From Streptomyces platensis (lineage in GTDB: Bacteria > Actinomycetota > Actinomycetes > Streptomycetales > Streptomycetaceae), in assembly GCF_008704855.1 (NCBI RefSeq), contig NZ_CP023691.1, forward strand, positions 6,014,001 to 6,078,000: DNA of 64,000 bases. Direction: 5' to 3'. Every line of letters starts with the position of its first letter. Positions within the stretch are counted from its first letter, which is position 1. Below the pieces are notes generated by a model. The model did not search any database. It worked only from the letters and a program-made list of their open reading frames with translations, and had not been told where the DNA came from. The position numbers and the translations under genes were made by a program. Below, in pieces: positions 15,177 through 22,523 of this stretch.

Positions 15177-15199
15177 TTACGCTACGGGTCGTAGCGTAA
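15177..15199. promoter_or_regulatory. Perfect inverted repeat, probable TetR operator
   Basis: TTACGCTAC (15177-15185) and GTAGCGTAA (15191-15199) form a perfect palindrome around GGGTC. It lies in the 396-base gap between the TetR gene and the divergent thioredoxin gene. Its form (TTAC..GTAA, 23 bases in all) is typical of TetR-family sites. Autoregulation is the simplest reading. Confidence 0.6.
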
Positions 15200-15244
15200 G
15201 AGCGATAGCCACTGGCCGTGGGTGGGGACCCATGGCCGCGCACG

Positions 15245-15286
15245 ACGGTCCTCCTCGGGACCGCAGAACGGTCCTCCTCGGGACCG
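15245..15286. repeat. Two 19-base direct repeats upstream of the thioredoxin gene
   Basis: The 19-base unit ACGGTCCTCCTCGGGACCG occurs at 15245-15263 and 15268-15286 (period 23). Each copy is itself partly palindromic (CGGTCC..GGACCG). It may be a pair of protein sites or a structured leader. The rest of 15086-15481, apart from this and the TetR-like operator, shows no other clear signal. Confidence 0.6.
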
Positions 15287-15481
15287 GACGGGCAGTGCTC
15301 CCGGACGTACACCGGCATTCCGGCGGGGTGTGCGCACGGGCCGCGGTGCCCGGCGAAACGGCCCGGCCCCACCGCCGGAGCCGCCCTCCGCACCACCGAC
15401 CGCAGTACCGACCAGATCGCCGACCGCACCGCTTTCCGGATCGCTTTTCGGAACGGGCCGCCCAGGGGGGAGGATGGACCC

Positions 15482-16453
15482 ATGCAGCCACGCAATATGT
15501 CCATGAGTGGAGTCGTCGACCTCGCAGCGGTGAAGGCGGCCGGGGAAGCGAAGCAGAAGGCGGAGCAGGCACGCGCCGAGGCCGCCCGTACGGGCCGGGC
15601 GCCCACGAGCGGTGCCCGTCTGGTGTTTGACGTCGACGAGGCAGGGTTCCAGCAGGACGTCCTGCAACGCTCCACCGAGGTTCCGGTCGTCATCGACTTC
15701 TGGGCCGAGTGGTGCGAGCCGTGCAAGCAGCTCGGTCCGCTGCTGGAGCGCCTCGCGGGGGAGTACGCCGGCAAGTTCGTGCTGGCCAAGATCGACGTCG
15801 ATGCCAACCAGATGCTGTTCCAGCAGTTCGGGGTGCAGGGCATCCCGGCGGTCTTCGCGGTGGTGGCGGGCCAGCCGATCCCGCTGTTCCAGGGCGCGGC
15901 CCCCGAGTCGCAGATCCGTGAGGTGCTCGACCAGCTGGTGCAGGCCGCCGAGCAGCAGTTCGGCATCGTGGGCGCGCCGGTCGACCCGCAGGCCGCGGGT
16001 GAGCAGCCGGAGGCCGAGGCCCCGGTGCCGGCCGGTCCCTATGACGCCCTGCTGGAGGCCGCGAACCAGGCGCTGGACTCCGGCGACCTGGGCGGTGCCA
16101 TCCAGGCTTACAAGAACGTGCTCTCCGACGACCCGGCCAACCCGGAGGCCAAGCTCGGTCTGGCGCAGGCCGAACTTCTGCACCGGGTGCAGGACCTGGA
16201 CCCCCAGGCGGTGCGCAAGGAGGCCGCGGAGAACCCGGCCGATGTGCCGGCGCAGATCCGTGCCGCGGACCTCGACCTGGTCGGCGGGCATGTCGAGGAC
16301 GCCTTCGGGCGGCTGATCGACGCGGTGAAGCGGACCGCGGGCGCCGACCGGGAGGCCGCGCGGGTGCGGTTGCTGGAGCTCTTCGAGGTCATCGGCGCGG
16401 ACGATCCGCGGGTGACGGCGGCCCGTACGGCGCTGGCGCGGGTGCTGTTCTGA
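15482..16453 (+). CDS. Thioredoxin-TPR protein, co-chaperone YbbN family
   Basis: A 323-residue protein with an N-terminal charged helix, a thioredoxin domain (about residues 45-155) and a C-terminal set of TPR-like helices (about 185-320, from YDALLEAANQALDSGDLGGAIQAY). It belongs to the YbbN/CnoX family, which protects partly unfolded proteins and hands them to chaperones. The active site is a full WCEPC (Cys78, Cys81), unlike E. coli YbbN, which lacks the paired cysteines, so a redox function is possible. It is cytoplasmic, with no signal peptide. The ATG at 15482 has GGGGGGAGG eight bases upstream. It ends at a strong hairpin (16521-16562). Confidence 0.93.
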   Translation: MQPRNMSMSGVVDLAAVKAAGEAKQKAEQARAEAARTGRAPTSGARLVFDVDEAGFQQDVLQRSTEVPVVIDFWAEWCEPCKQLGPLLERLAGEYAGKFVLAKIDVDANQMLFQQFGVQGIPAVFAVVAGQPIPLFQGAAPESQIREVLDQLVQAAEQQFGIVGAPVDPQAAGEQPEAEAPVPAGPYDALLEAANQALDSGDLGGAIQAYKNVLSDDPANPEAKLGLAQAELLHRVQDLDPQAVRKEAAENPADVPAQIRAADLDLVGGHVEDAFGRLIDAVKRTAGADREAARVRLLELFEVIGADDPRVTAARTALARVLF

Positions 16454-16520
16454 CCCGCTGTCTGCGGAGTCGCCCTCTTCTGACCAGTACGGCCTCCGCG
16501 AGTTGACCGAACAAACGGAG

Positions 16521-16562
16521 CAGCGGCCACGTTTTACCAAAACTTGGTAAACGTGGCCGCTG
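16521..16562 (+). terminator. Strong hairpin after the thioredoxin gene
   Basis: The arms 16521-16540 and 16544-16562 (cagcggccac.../...gtggccgctg) pair almost perfectly with one bulged base and a three-base loop. It begins 67 bases after the stop. It has no long U-tract, but the stem is long enough to act as an actinobacterial terminator. Confidence 0.65.
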
Positions 16563-17066
16563 TTACTTCAAGTAAGTCTGAGCGACCCGCTTGCGGCAGT
16601 GTGTCCGCAATTGCCTCATGTCCTCTTGCTGTTAGCAGCGACAGCGTGTGTCCAGTTGATCTCGCCCCGTGCAGGCGTGTTTATCGTGCCGTTACCCGCA
16701 AGTAACGAGCCCCTTGTGCGGCGGCCGTGAATGGACCACGATCGGCCACGCTCGGTCCATTCCCGCAGCCCGGCATCCGGCCGGTGCCGCGGGGCACTTG
16801 GGTCCCCACCGAGTGGTCGGCGGCAGGTGGCGCCGGCCGTGGACAGGGGGGTCTCTGCCCCACCCGGCAGGGCCTGTCCAGGAGGTTGCGCGAGAGCGTG
16901 GCCAGTGGTTGTCGCTCGGGGGTGATCGCCGGTATTCGGAACACGATGTGCCTCCGAGGACAGGCGCTCTTCTTCCCGAGGACGTAGCACTTCTCCCATC
17001 CCAGGTACCGCTGTCCCAACTCGGGCGGCCGGTACCGGAGATGTACGTCCGAGAAGGAGGAAAGTC
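16563..17066 (+). other. Intergenic region upstream of the DUF6230 operon, with several palindromes
   Basis: About 500 bases without a convincing gene. It holds TTACTT-c-AAGTAA (16563-16575), GTTAC-ccgcaa-GTAAC (16691-16706), GAATGGACC...GGTCCATTC (16729-16737 with 16754-16762) and TGGACAGG...CCTGTCCA (16840-16847 with 16873-16880). The first two look like related protein sites; the latter two could be leader RNA stems. The length suggests a long, regulated leader for the gene that starts at 17067. Confidence 0.5.
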
Positions 17067-17684
17067 ATGGAGTCCCTGGCTCGTGGCGGGACCAGATGGA
17101 AGCGGTTCGCCGTCGTCATGGTGCCGAGCGTCGCGGCTACGGCCGCGATCGGTGTAGCCCTTTCGCAGGGTGCGCTCGCGGCGTCGTTCAGCGTGTCCGG
17201 CCAGCAGTTCAAGGTCGCTACCGACCGGCTGGACGGCACCGGATTTGTTCAGTACGGAGCCATTGACGCCCAGAAGGGCGGCAAGCAGGTCCCGGTGGCG
17301 GTCTCGGGGTTCTCGAACGCCAAGATCAAGAACCTGTGCCAGTCGGTGGTCGTTCCGGTCCCGGTCTTCGGCGATGTGTCGATGAAGCTGTCGGCCGGTG
17401 GCGGTGACACGCCTGTCGAGGCGAAGAACCTCTACATCGACCTGGATCAGCTGTCCGCGGACGCGACCTTCAACAACATCGACATCGGTGTTGCTGCGGG
17501 CTCGACGACCAAGGGCCCCGGCATGCACAAGGGCGACAAGGCCGACCCGGGCTCGTTCGCCCAGCAGGCCGACTCGGCCACGCTGACCCACGTCAGGCAG
17601 CAGGCATGGGCCACGACGGCCGGCACGTTCAAGCTCAGCGGCCTCAAGATGAGCGTCGCCAAGGGCAAGAGCGAGTGCTACTGA
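17067..17684 (+). CDS. DUF6230 family exported protein
   Basis: A 205-residue DUF6230 protein, a Streptomyces family often mislabelled cholesterol esterase; it has no esterase motif (no GxSxG). Residues 1-35 look like a signal peptide or anchor (RWKRFAVVMVPSVAATAAIGVALSQGALA). The mature part is beta-rich with ASFSVSGQQFKVATDRLDG and two Cys (Cys91 region CQSVVV and the near-C-terminal C in KSECY) that could form a disulfide. An excellent ribosome site (AAGGAGG) precedes the ATG. It lies 129 bases ahead of the DUF6114 gene in the same direction. It is probably a cell-surface protein; the role is unknown. Confidence 0.85.
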   Translation: MESLARGGTRWKRFAVVMVPSVAATAAIGVALSQGALAASFSVSGQQFKVATDRLDGTGFVQYGAIDAQKGGKQVPVAVSGFSNAKIKNLCQSVVVPVPVFGDVSMKLSAGGGDTPVEAKNLYIDLDQLSADATFNNIDIGVAAGSTTKGPGMHKGDKADPGSFAQQADSATLTHVRQQAWATTAGTFKLSGLKMSVAKGKSECY

Positions 17685-17813
17685 CGCACTGAGCGTGCGG
17701 GCGCGGGGCGAGCTGTGCGGCAGACGCCGTTCCCCGTGCCCGTACGCGGGTAGCGCTCAGTAGGACACTCAGCACAGAACCACCGATTTGCCAGTCCCGA
17801 GGAGCTGTACGAC

Positions 17814-18380
17814 ATGAGCGCCGAAACGCGACCACGGCTGATCGAGTCCATCGGCCGGAAGCGGATTTCGTTCCGGGAGTGGCGCGGACACCGCCCGTTC
17901 TGGGGCGGCATGCTGACTCTGCTGGCCGGCATCCCGATCATGTACATCCCTTACGCGAATCTCACGATCGGTTCCCTGACCGTCCGCATGGCGACCACCG
18001 CCGGCGCCGGCTCGCTGATCATCGGCGTACTGCTGGTCGTGCTCGGTCTGACCATGTGGTTCCAGCCCGCCTCGCGTGTCTTCGCAGGTGTGGCGGCGAT
18101 TCTGCTGTCCCTGGTCTCCCTGGTCGTCTCGAACTTCGGCGCCTTCCTGATCGGCTTCCTTCTGGGGCTGATCGGCGGTGCGCTCGGTGTCTCCTGGGCT
18201 CCGGGCAAGGCCACTCAGGGCGGGGACGACTCCCAGGAGCCGGGCCGCACCACGGTCGCCGGACCGGTGGTCGCCACGCATCCGGCGCCGGCCGGCGGTC
18301 CCGGGTTGGGCAAGGGACTGGACGACCTGTCAGGAACGAGCCCGACCAACGGAGAGAACGGGAGGCACCGTGCCGGGTGA
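17814..18380 (+). CDS. DUF6114 integral membrane protein
   Basis: A 188-residue DUF6114 protein with four predicted transmembrane helices between about residues 32 and 130 (GGMLTLLAGIPIMYIPYANL; AGSLIIGVLLVVLGLTMWF; VFAGVAAILLSLVSLVVSNF; AFLIGFLLGLIGGALGVSW). The N-terminal RISFREWRGHRPFWGG motif is the family signature. The C-terminal tail of about 55 residues is polar and cytoplasmic or disordered. A GAGGAG-like ribosome site precedes the ATG. The last 11 bases overlap the next gene, which suggests coupled production of the three envelope proteins. The function is unknown. Confidence 0.87.
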   Translation: MSAETRPRLIESIGRKRISFREWRGHRPFWGGMLTLLAGIPIMYIPYANLTIGSLTVRMATTAGAGSLIIGVLLVVLGLTMWFQPASRVFAGVAAILLSLVSLVVSNFGAFLIGFLLGLIGGALGVSWAPGKATQGGDDSQEPGRTTVAGPVVATHPAPAGGPGLGKGLDDLSGTSPTNGENGRHRAG

Positions 18381-19650
18381 CGAGCTGCCGCAGGAGAGCG
18401 CAGCTACCGGGGCGAGAACGGGGCCGAGGCACGCGGCGCCGAGGAAGCCGCTGCTGACTCGGCTCCATGTGCCCGCGGGCAAGGCGATAGCCATTGCCGC
18501 CATGCCGTCCGCCGTGCTCATGGGGATGGGGCTGACGCCCCAGATGGCGATAGCCAAGCCCGCTCCCCCCAAGAGCCCCTTCAAGGACGGCCCGTGCGTC
18601 ACTGCTCCGGACAAGGTGGAGCAGAAGGACGGCACGTCCAAGGACGGCGCGAAGGTCACCAAGGACGACACCAAGCCGTCCGCGGAGCCCTCCGCCTCGC
18701 CCTCCCCCTCGGCCGGCAAGGACACGGACAAGACGCCCGCGCCCGAACCGTCCGGCTCCGCGAAGACCGACAAGCCCTCGGGCTCCGCGACCCCGTCGCC
18801 GTCGGCCTCCGAGGAGGAGAAGAAGGACGACGGCGGTCTGCTGGGCGGCATCGGTGATGCGCTCGGCGGTCTCCTCGGCGGGGACGACAAGGACGAGGAG
18901 CCGGCCGCCTCGCCGAGCCCCTCCGCGTCCGACAAGGCCTCCCCGAGCCCCTCGCCGTCCGCGTCGAAGGACGCCGGATCGGCCGCGGACAAGGTCACCA
19001 AGCCGGTCACGGACACCGTCGACGGCCTCAAGGACGGCGCCGACAAGGCCGGTGACACCGTCAAGAACGGGTCGAAGACGGTCAACGACACCGTCCACGG
19101 CGCCGTGGGTGCGGCGGACAACGCCCTGCCCGGCGGCGGTGTCGACGGCAAGGACGCCGACGGCAAGAAGGCGTTCCCCTGCGTCGTCGAGAACAAGCAG
19201 AAGGGCGAGGACGAGCAGACGCCCGTCACCCTGCCCGACGACCCCTGGCGCCTGGAGTCCAGCGCGCTCACCCTGCGCGGTCTGAACTACGAGGGCGTCG
19301 TCAATGTCACCACCCAGAACGGCCACACCAAGCAGGCCCTGAAGTTCACCGCGGACAGCGTCGACATCGGTGATCTGCACCAGATCGTCGACGACAAGGC
19401 GTCCGGGAAGAAGTACCACGTCCAGGGCGCGGACGGCTCCACGTCCACGATCCGCGGCGGCAAGGTGACGATGTACACCGAGCGGCTCCAGGGCAATCTC
19501 TTCGGTCTGATCCCGATCGTCTTCGACCCCGAGCACCCGCCGCCGCTCAATGTCCCGTTCGCCTACTTCACCAAGGTGAAGATCGAGCAGGCGGGCCAGT
19601 TCGGCGGCAATCTCCACATCCCCGGTCTGCATCAGTCGATCACGGACTGA
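18370..19650 (+). CDS. Exported protein with long Ser/Pro/Lys-rich region
   Basis: A 426-residue protein of unknown function and the third gene of the DUF6230/DUF6114 operon. A hydrophobic segment at about residues 36-61 (GKAIAIAAMPSAVLMG...) is a signal or anchor with a long charged N-terminus. Residues about 65-230 are low complexity (Ser-Pro-Ser-Ala, Lys-Asp, Glu), then comes a helical region of regularly spaced Thr-Val/Asp-Gly repeats (about 210-260). The last 150 residues form a beta-rich domain (WRLESSALTLRGLNYEGVVN; SVDIGDLHQIVDDK; GGKVTMYTERLQGN) resembling the DUF6230 neighbours in style. The GTG at 18370 has GGGAGG just upstream and overlaps the DUF6114 gene. It is probably wall-spanning and surface-exposed. 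Confidence 0.8.
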   Translation: MPGDELPQESAATGARTGPRHAAPRKPLLTRLHVPAGKAIAIAAMPSAVLMGMGLTPQMAIAKPAPPKSPFKDGPCVTAPDKVEQKDGTSKDGAKVTKDDTKPSAEPSASPSPSAGKDTDKTPAPEPSGSAKTDKPSGSATPSPSASEEEKKDDGGLLGGIGDALGGLLGGDDKDEEPAASPSPSASDKASPSPSPSASKDAGSAADKVTKPVTDTVDGLKDGADKAGDTVKNGSKTVNDTVHGAVGAADNALPGGGVDGKDADGKKAFPCVVENKQKGEDEQTPVTLPDDPWRLESSALTLRGLNYEGVVNVTTQNGHTKQALKFTADSVDIGDLHQIVDDKASGKKYHVQGADGSTSTIRGGKVTMYTERLQGNLFGLIPIVFDPEHPPPLNVPFAYFTKVKIEQAGQFGGNLHIPGLHQSITD

Positions 19651-19697
19651 GCACCCCCGTAGCGAGCCGGGCACCACGACCCGTTCGGGAGCCGCAG

Positions 19698-19741
19698 AAA
19701 AGGCGGTGGGCCACCCCCACAGGGGCGGCCCACCGCCTTTT
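19698..19741. terminator. Bidirectional terminator between the surface operon and pyk
   Basis: A perfect 15-base stem, aaaaggcggtgggcc with ggcccaccgcctttt, sits around a 14-base loop between two converging genes. A runs on the left arm and T runs on the right arm give a U-tract in both directions. Confidence 0.88.
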
Positions 19742-19755
19742 CGTGCGCCGGTGCG

Positions 19756-21183
19756 TCAGGCCTGCTCGCCGCCGAGGTGGTGCACCCGGACCATGTTGGT
19801 GGTGCCGGGGACGCCGGGGGGCGAACCGGCGGTGATCAGCATGGTGTCGCCCTTGCTGTAGCGCTTGAGCTTGAGCAGCTCGGCGTCCACCAGGTCGACC
19901 ATGGCGTCGGTGTTGTCGACGTGCGGCACGACGAAGGCATCGACGCCCCAGCTCAGCGTGAGCTGGTTGCGGGTGGACGCCTCGGTGGTGAAGGCCAGGA
20001 TCGGCTGGGCCGCGCGGTAGCGGGAGAGCCGGCGGGCGGTGTCACCGGACTTGGTGAAGGCGATCAGCGCCTTGCCGTCCAGGAAGTCCGCCATCTCGCA
20101 GGCCGCGCGGGCCACCGAACCACCCTGCGTACGCGGCTTCTTGCCGGGCACCAGCGGCTGGAGGCCCTTGGAGAGCAGCTCCTCCTCGGCCGCCTCGACG
20201 ATCTTCGACATCGTCTTGACGGTCTCGATCGGGTACTGGCCCACCGAGGACTCGGCGGAGAGCATGACCGCGTCGGCGCCGTCGAGGATGGCGTTGGCGA
20301 CGTCGGACGCCTCGGCGCGGGTCGGGCGGGAGTTGGTGATCATCGACTCCATCATCTGGGTCGCGACGATCACCGGCTTGGCGTTCCTGCGGCACAGCTC
20401 CACCAGGCGCTTCTGCACCATCGGGACCTTCTCCAGCGGGTACTCCACCGCCAGGTCACCACGGGCGACCATGACGGCGTCGAAGGCCATCACGACCTCC
20501 TGCATGTTGGCGACCGCCTGCGGCTTCTCCACCTTGGCGATGACCGGGACCCGGCGGCCCACCTCGTCCATGACGCGGTGCACGTCCTGGACGTCCTTGG
20601 CGTCCCGCACGAAGGACAGCGCGACCATGTCGCAGCCCATCCGCAGGGCGAACTTGAGGTCCTCGATGTCCTTCCCGGACAGCGCGGGGACGTTCACCGC
20701 GGCGCCGGGCAGGTTGATGCCCTTGTGGTCGGAGATGACCCCGCCCTCGATGACGATGGTCCGCACCCGCGGGCCGTCGACCTCGACGACCTGGAGCGCG
20801 ACATTGCCGTCGTTGATCAGGATCGGGTCGCCCTTGGAGACGTCGCCGGGCAGGCCCTTGTACGTCGTCCCGCAGATGGTCTTGTCACCGGGGACGTCCT
20901 CGGTGGTGATGACGAACTCGTCGCCCCGCACCAGCTCCACGGGGCCGTCGGCGAAGGTTTCCAGGCGGATCTTGGGACCCTGGAGGTCGGCGAGCACGCC
21001 CACGGCGCGGCCGGTCTCCTCGGAGGCCTTGCGAAGGCGGTGGTACCGCTCCTCGTGCTCCGGCTGGGTCCCATGGCTCATATTGAAACGGGCCACATTC
21101 ATGCCTGCCTCGATCAGCGTCTTCAGCTGGTCGTAGGAGTCGACGGCGGGGCCCAGGGTGCAGACGATTTTGGAACGGCGCAT
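19756..21183 (-). CDS. pyk: Pyruvate kinase
   Basis: A 475-residue pyruvate kinase that converts phosphoenolpyruvate and ADP to pyruvate and ATP, the last step of glycolysis. Domains are the N-terminal helix and A barrel start (RRSKIVCTLGPA; NMSHGTQPEH), ADLQGPKIR, the B domain lid, the catalytic Lys-Glu motif VIAKVEKPQAV, VARGDLAVE and ATQMMESMI, then the C-terminal allosteric domain with FTKSGDTARRLS. The start is the ATG at 21183 (MRRSKIV); the longer frame upstream is not family-like. A TAGGAT hexamer seven bases upstream and the lack of a ribosome site suggest a leaderless message. It follows ackA on the same strand with a gap of 61 bases. Confidence 0.96.
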   Translation of the reverse strand: MRRSKIVCTLGPAVDSYDQLKTLIEAGMNVARFNMSHGTQPEHEERYHRLRKASEETGRAVGVLADLQGPKIRLETFADGPVELVRGDEFVITTEDVPGDKTICGTTYKGLPGDVSKGDPILINDGNVALQVVEVDGPRVRTIVIEGGVISDHKGINLPGAAVNVPALSGKDIEDLKFALRMGCDMVALSFVRDAKDVQDVHRVMDEVGRRVPVIAKVEKPQAVANMQEVVMAFDAVMVARGDLAVEYPLEKVPMVQKRLVELCRRNAKPVIVATQMMESMITNSRPTRAEASDVANAILDGADAVMLSAESSVGQYPIETVKTMSKIVEAAEEELLSKGLQPLVPGKKPRTQGGSVARAACEMADFLDGKALIAFTKSGDTARRLSRYRAAQPILAFTTEASTRNQLTLSWGVDAFVVPHVDNTDAMVDLVDAELLKLKRYSKGDTMLITAGSPPGVPGTTNMVRVHHLGGEQA

Positions 21184-21220
21184 GGGCAGAATCCTATCGG
21201 TTTGTTTAGCGGCGGAATAT
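21184..21220 (-). promoter_or_regulatory. Possible leaderless promoter of pyk
   Basis: On the minus strand TAGGAT (21196-21191) ends seven bases before the pyk ATG, the spacing expected for a -10 element of a leaderless gene. The -35 region is poor. Transcription could also come through from ackA. Confidence 0.35.
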
Positions 21221-21244
21221 TTCGGTAGGTGGAAACACCGAGTC

Positions 21245-22480
21245 CTAGGCGCTGACCAGGGCATATGTCTGCTGGGCGATCTCCAGTTCCTCGTCGGTCG
21301 GGACGACGGCGGCCGCGACCCGGGCGTACTCGGGGGAGATCAGCCGGGGCTCGCCGGACCGTACGGCGTTGAGATCGGCGTCCACGGCCAGGCCCATCTC
21401 CTCCAGGCCGGCGAGCGCGGCAGCACGCACCGGGGCGGCGTTCTCCCCGACGCCCGCGGTGAACGCCACCGCGTCGACCCGGCCGAGCACCGCGGTGTAG
21501 GCCCCGATGTACTTCTTCAGCCGGTGGATGTAGATGTCGAAGGCCAGCTCGGCGCGCTCGTCACCCTCGTCGATCCGCCGCCGGATCTCCCGCATGTCGT
21601 TGTCCCCGCACAGCCCGACCAGCCCGCTCTTCTTGTTGAGCAGCACATCGACGTCGTCCTCCGACATCCCCGCGACCCGCTTGAGGTGGAAGGTCACCGC
21701 GGGGTCGATGTCACCGGAGCGGGTGCCCATGACCAGGCCCTCCAGCGGGGTGAGGCCCATCGAGGTGTCCACACAGCGGCCGCCGGCCACCGCCGAGGCG
21801 GAGGCGCCGTTGCCCAGGTGCAGCACGATGACATTGACCTCGGAGGGGTCCTTGCCCAGCAGCTCGGCGGTCTTGCGGGAGACATAGGCGTGCGAGGTGC
21901 CGTGGAAGCCGTAGCGGCGGATGCGGTGGGCGTCGGCGGTCGCCACGTCGATGGCGTAGCGGGCCGCGTACTCCGGCATCGTGGTGTGGAACGCGGTGTC
22001 GAAGACCGCCACCTGCGGCAGGTCCGGGCGCAGCGCCTGCGCGGTCCGGATGCCGGTGATGTTCGCCGGGTTGTGCAGCGGGGCGACCGGCACCAGCCGC
22101 TCGATCTCCGCGAGCACCGCATCGTCGATCACGGTCGGGGCGGTGAACTTCAGCCCGCCGTGCACCACCCGGTGCCCGATCGCGGCCAGCTGCGGGGAGT
22201 CGAGGCCGAGACCGTCGGCGGACAGCTCCGCGGCGACGGCCTTCAGCGCGGCCTCGTGGTCGGCTATCGGGCCCTCGGTCTCCCGCTTGGCGCCCCCGGT
22301 CGCCAGCGGGGTGTGGGCCAGGAGCGAGGTCTCTTCCCCGATCCGCTCGACCAGTCCGACGGCGAGGCGGGTGCCCGCGGCGGGGCCGCCGCCGGAGTCC
22401 GGGTTCATGTCGAGCAGCTGGTACTTCACCGACGAGGAGCCGGAGTTGAGGACGAGGACGCGGGTGGCGGTGGCAGTCAT
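21245..22480 (-). CDS. ackA: Acetate kinase
   Basis: A 411-residue acetate kinase that forms acetate and ATP from acetyl phosphate, or the reverse. Family signatures are intact: VLVLNSGSSSVKYQLLD at the N-terminus, HRVVHGG (catalytic Arg and substrate site), VFDTAFHTTMPEYAARYAI, RRYGFHGTSHAYVSRK, HLGNGASASAVAGG and DTSMGLTPLEGLVMGTRSG. The start is the ATG at 22480 with GGAAAG upstream. It lies 43 bases after pta in the same direction, so pta and ackA form the usual acetyl-CoA to acetate operon, with pyk next. Confidence 0.96.
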   Translation of the reverse strand: MTATATRVLVLNSGSSSVKYQLLDMNPDSGGGPAAGTRLAVGLVERIGEETSLLAHTPLATGGAKRETEGPIADHEAALKAVAAELSADGLGLDSPQLAAIGHRVVHGGLKFTAPTVIDDAVLAEIERLVPVAPLHNPANITGIRTAQALRPDLPQVAVFDTAFHTTMPEYAARYAIDVATADAHRIRRYGFHGTSHAYVSRKTAELLGKDPSEVNVIVLHLGNGASASAVAGGRCVDTSMGLTPLEGLVMGTRSGDIDPAVTFHLKRVAGMSEDDVDVLLNKKSGLVGLCGDNDMREIRRRIDEGDERAELAFDIYIHRLKKYIGAYTAVLGRVDAVAFTAGVGENAAPVRAAALAGLEEMGLAVDADLNAVRSGEPRLISPEYARVAAAVVPTDEELEIAQQTYALVSA

Positions 22481-22523
22481 GTAGTGCTTTCCGGGGTGGG
22501 GTGGGAGACGGACGGGGCCGGGG

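Noticed and set aside
16840..16880. Riboswitch upstream of the DUF6230 gene
   Set aside because: Some stems are present, but no known riboswitch core sequence could be matched.
17067..17684. Cholesterol esterase as the function of the DUF6230 protein
   Set aside because: No GxSxG or other hydrolase motif; the label comes from old automatic annotation.
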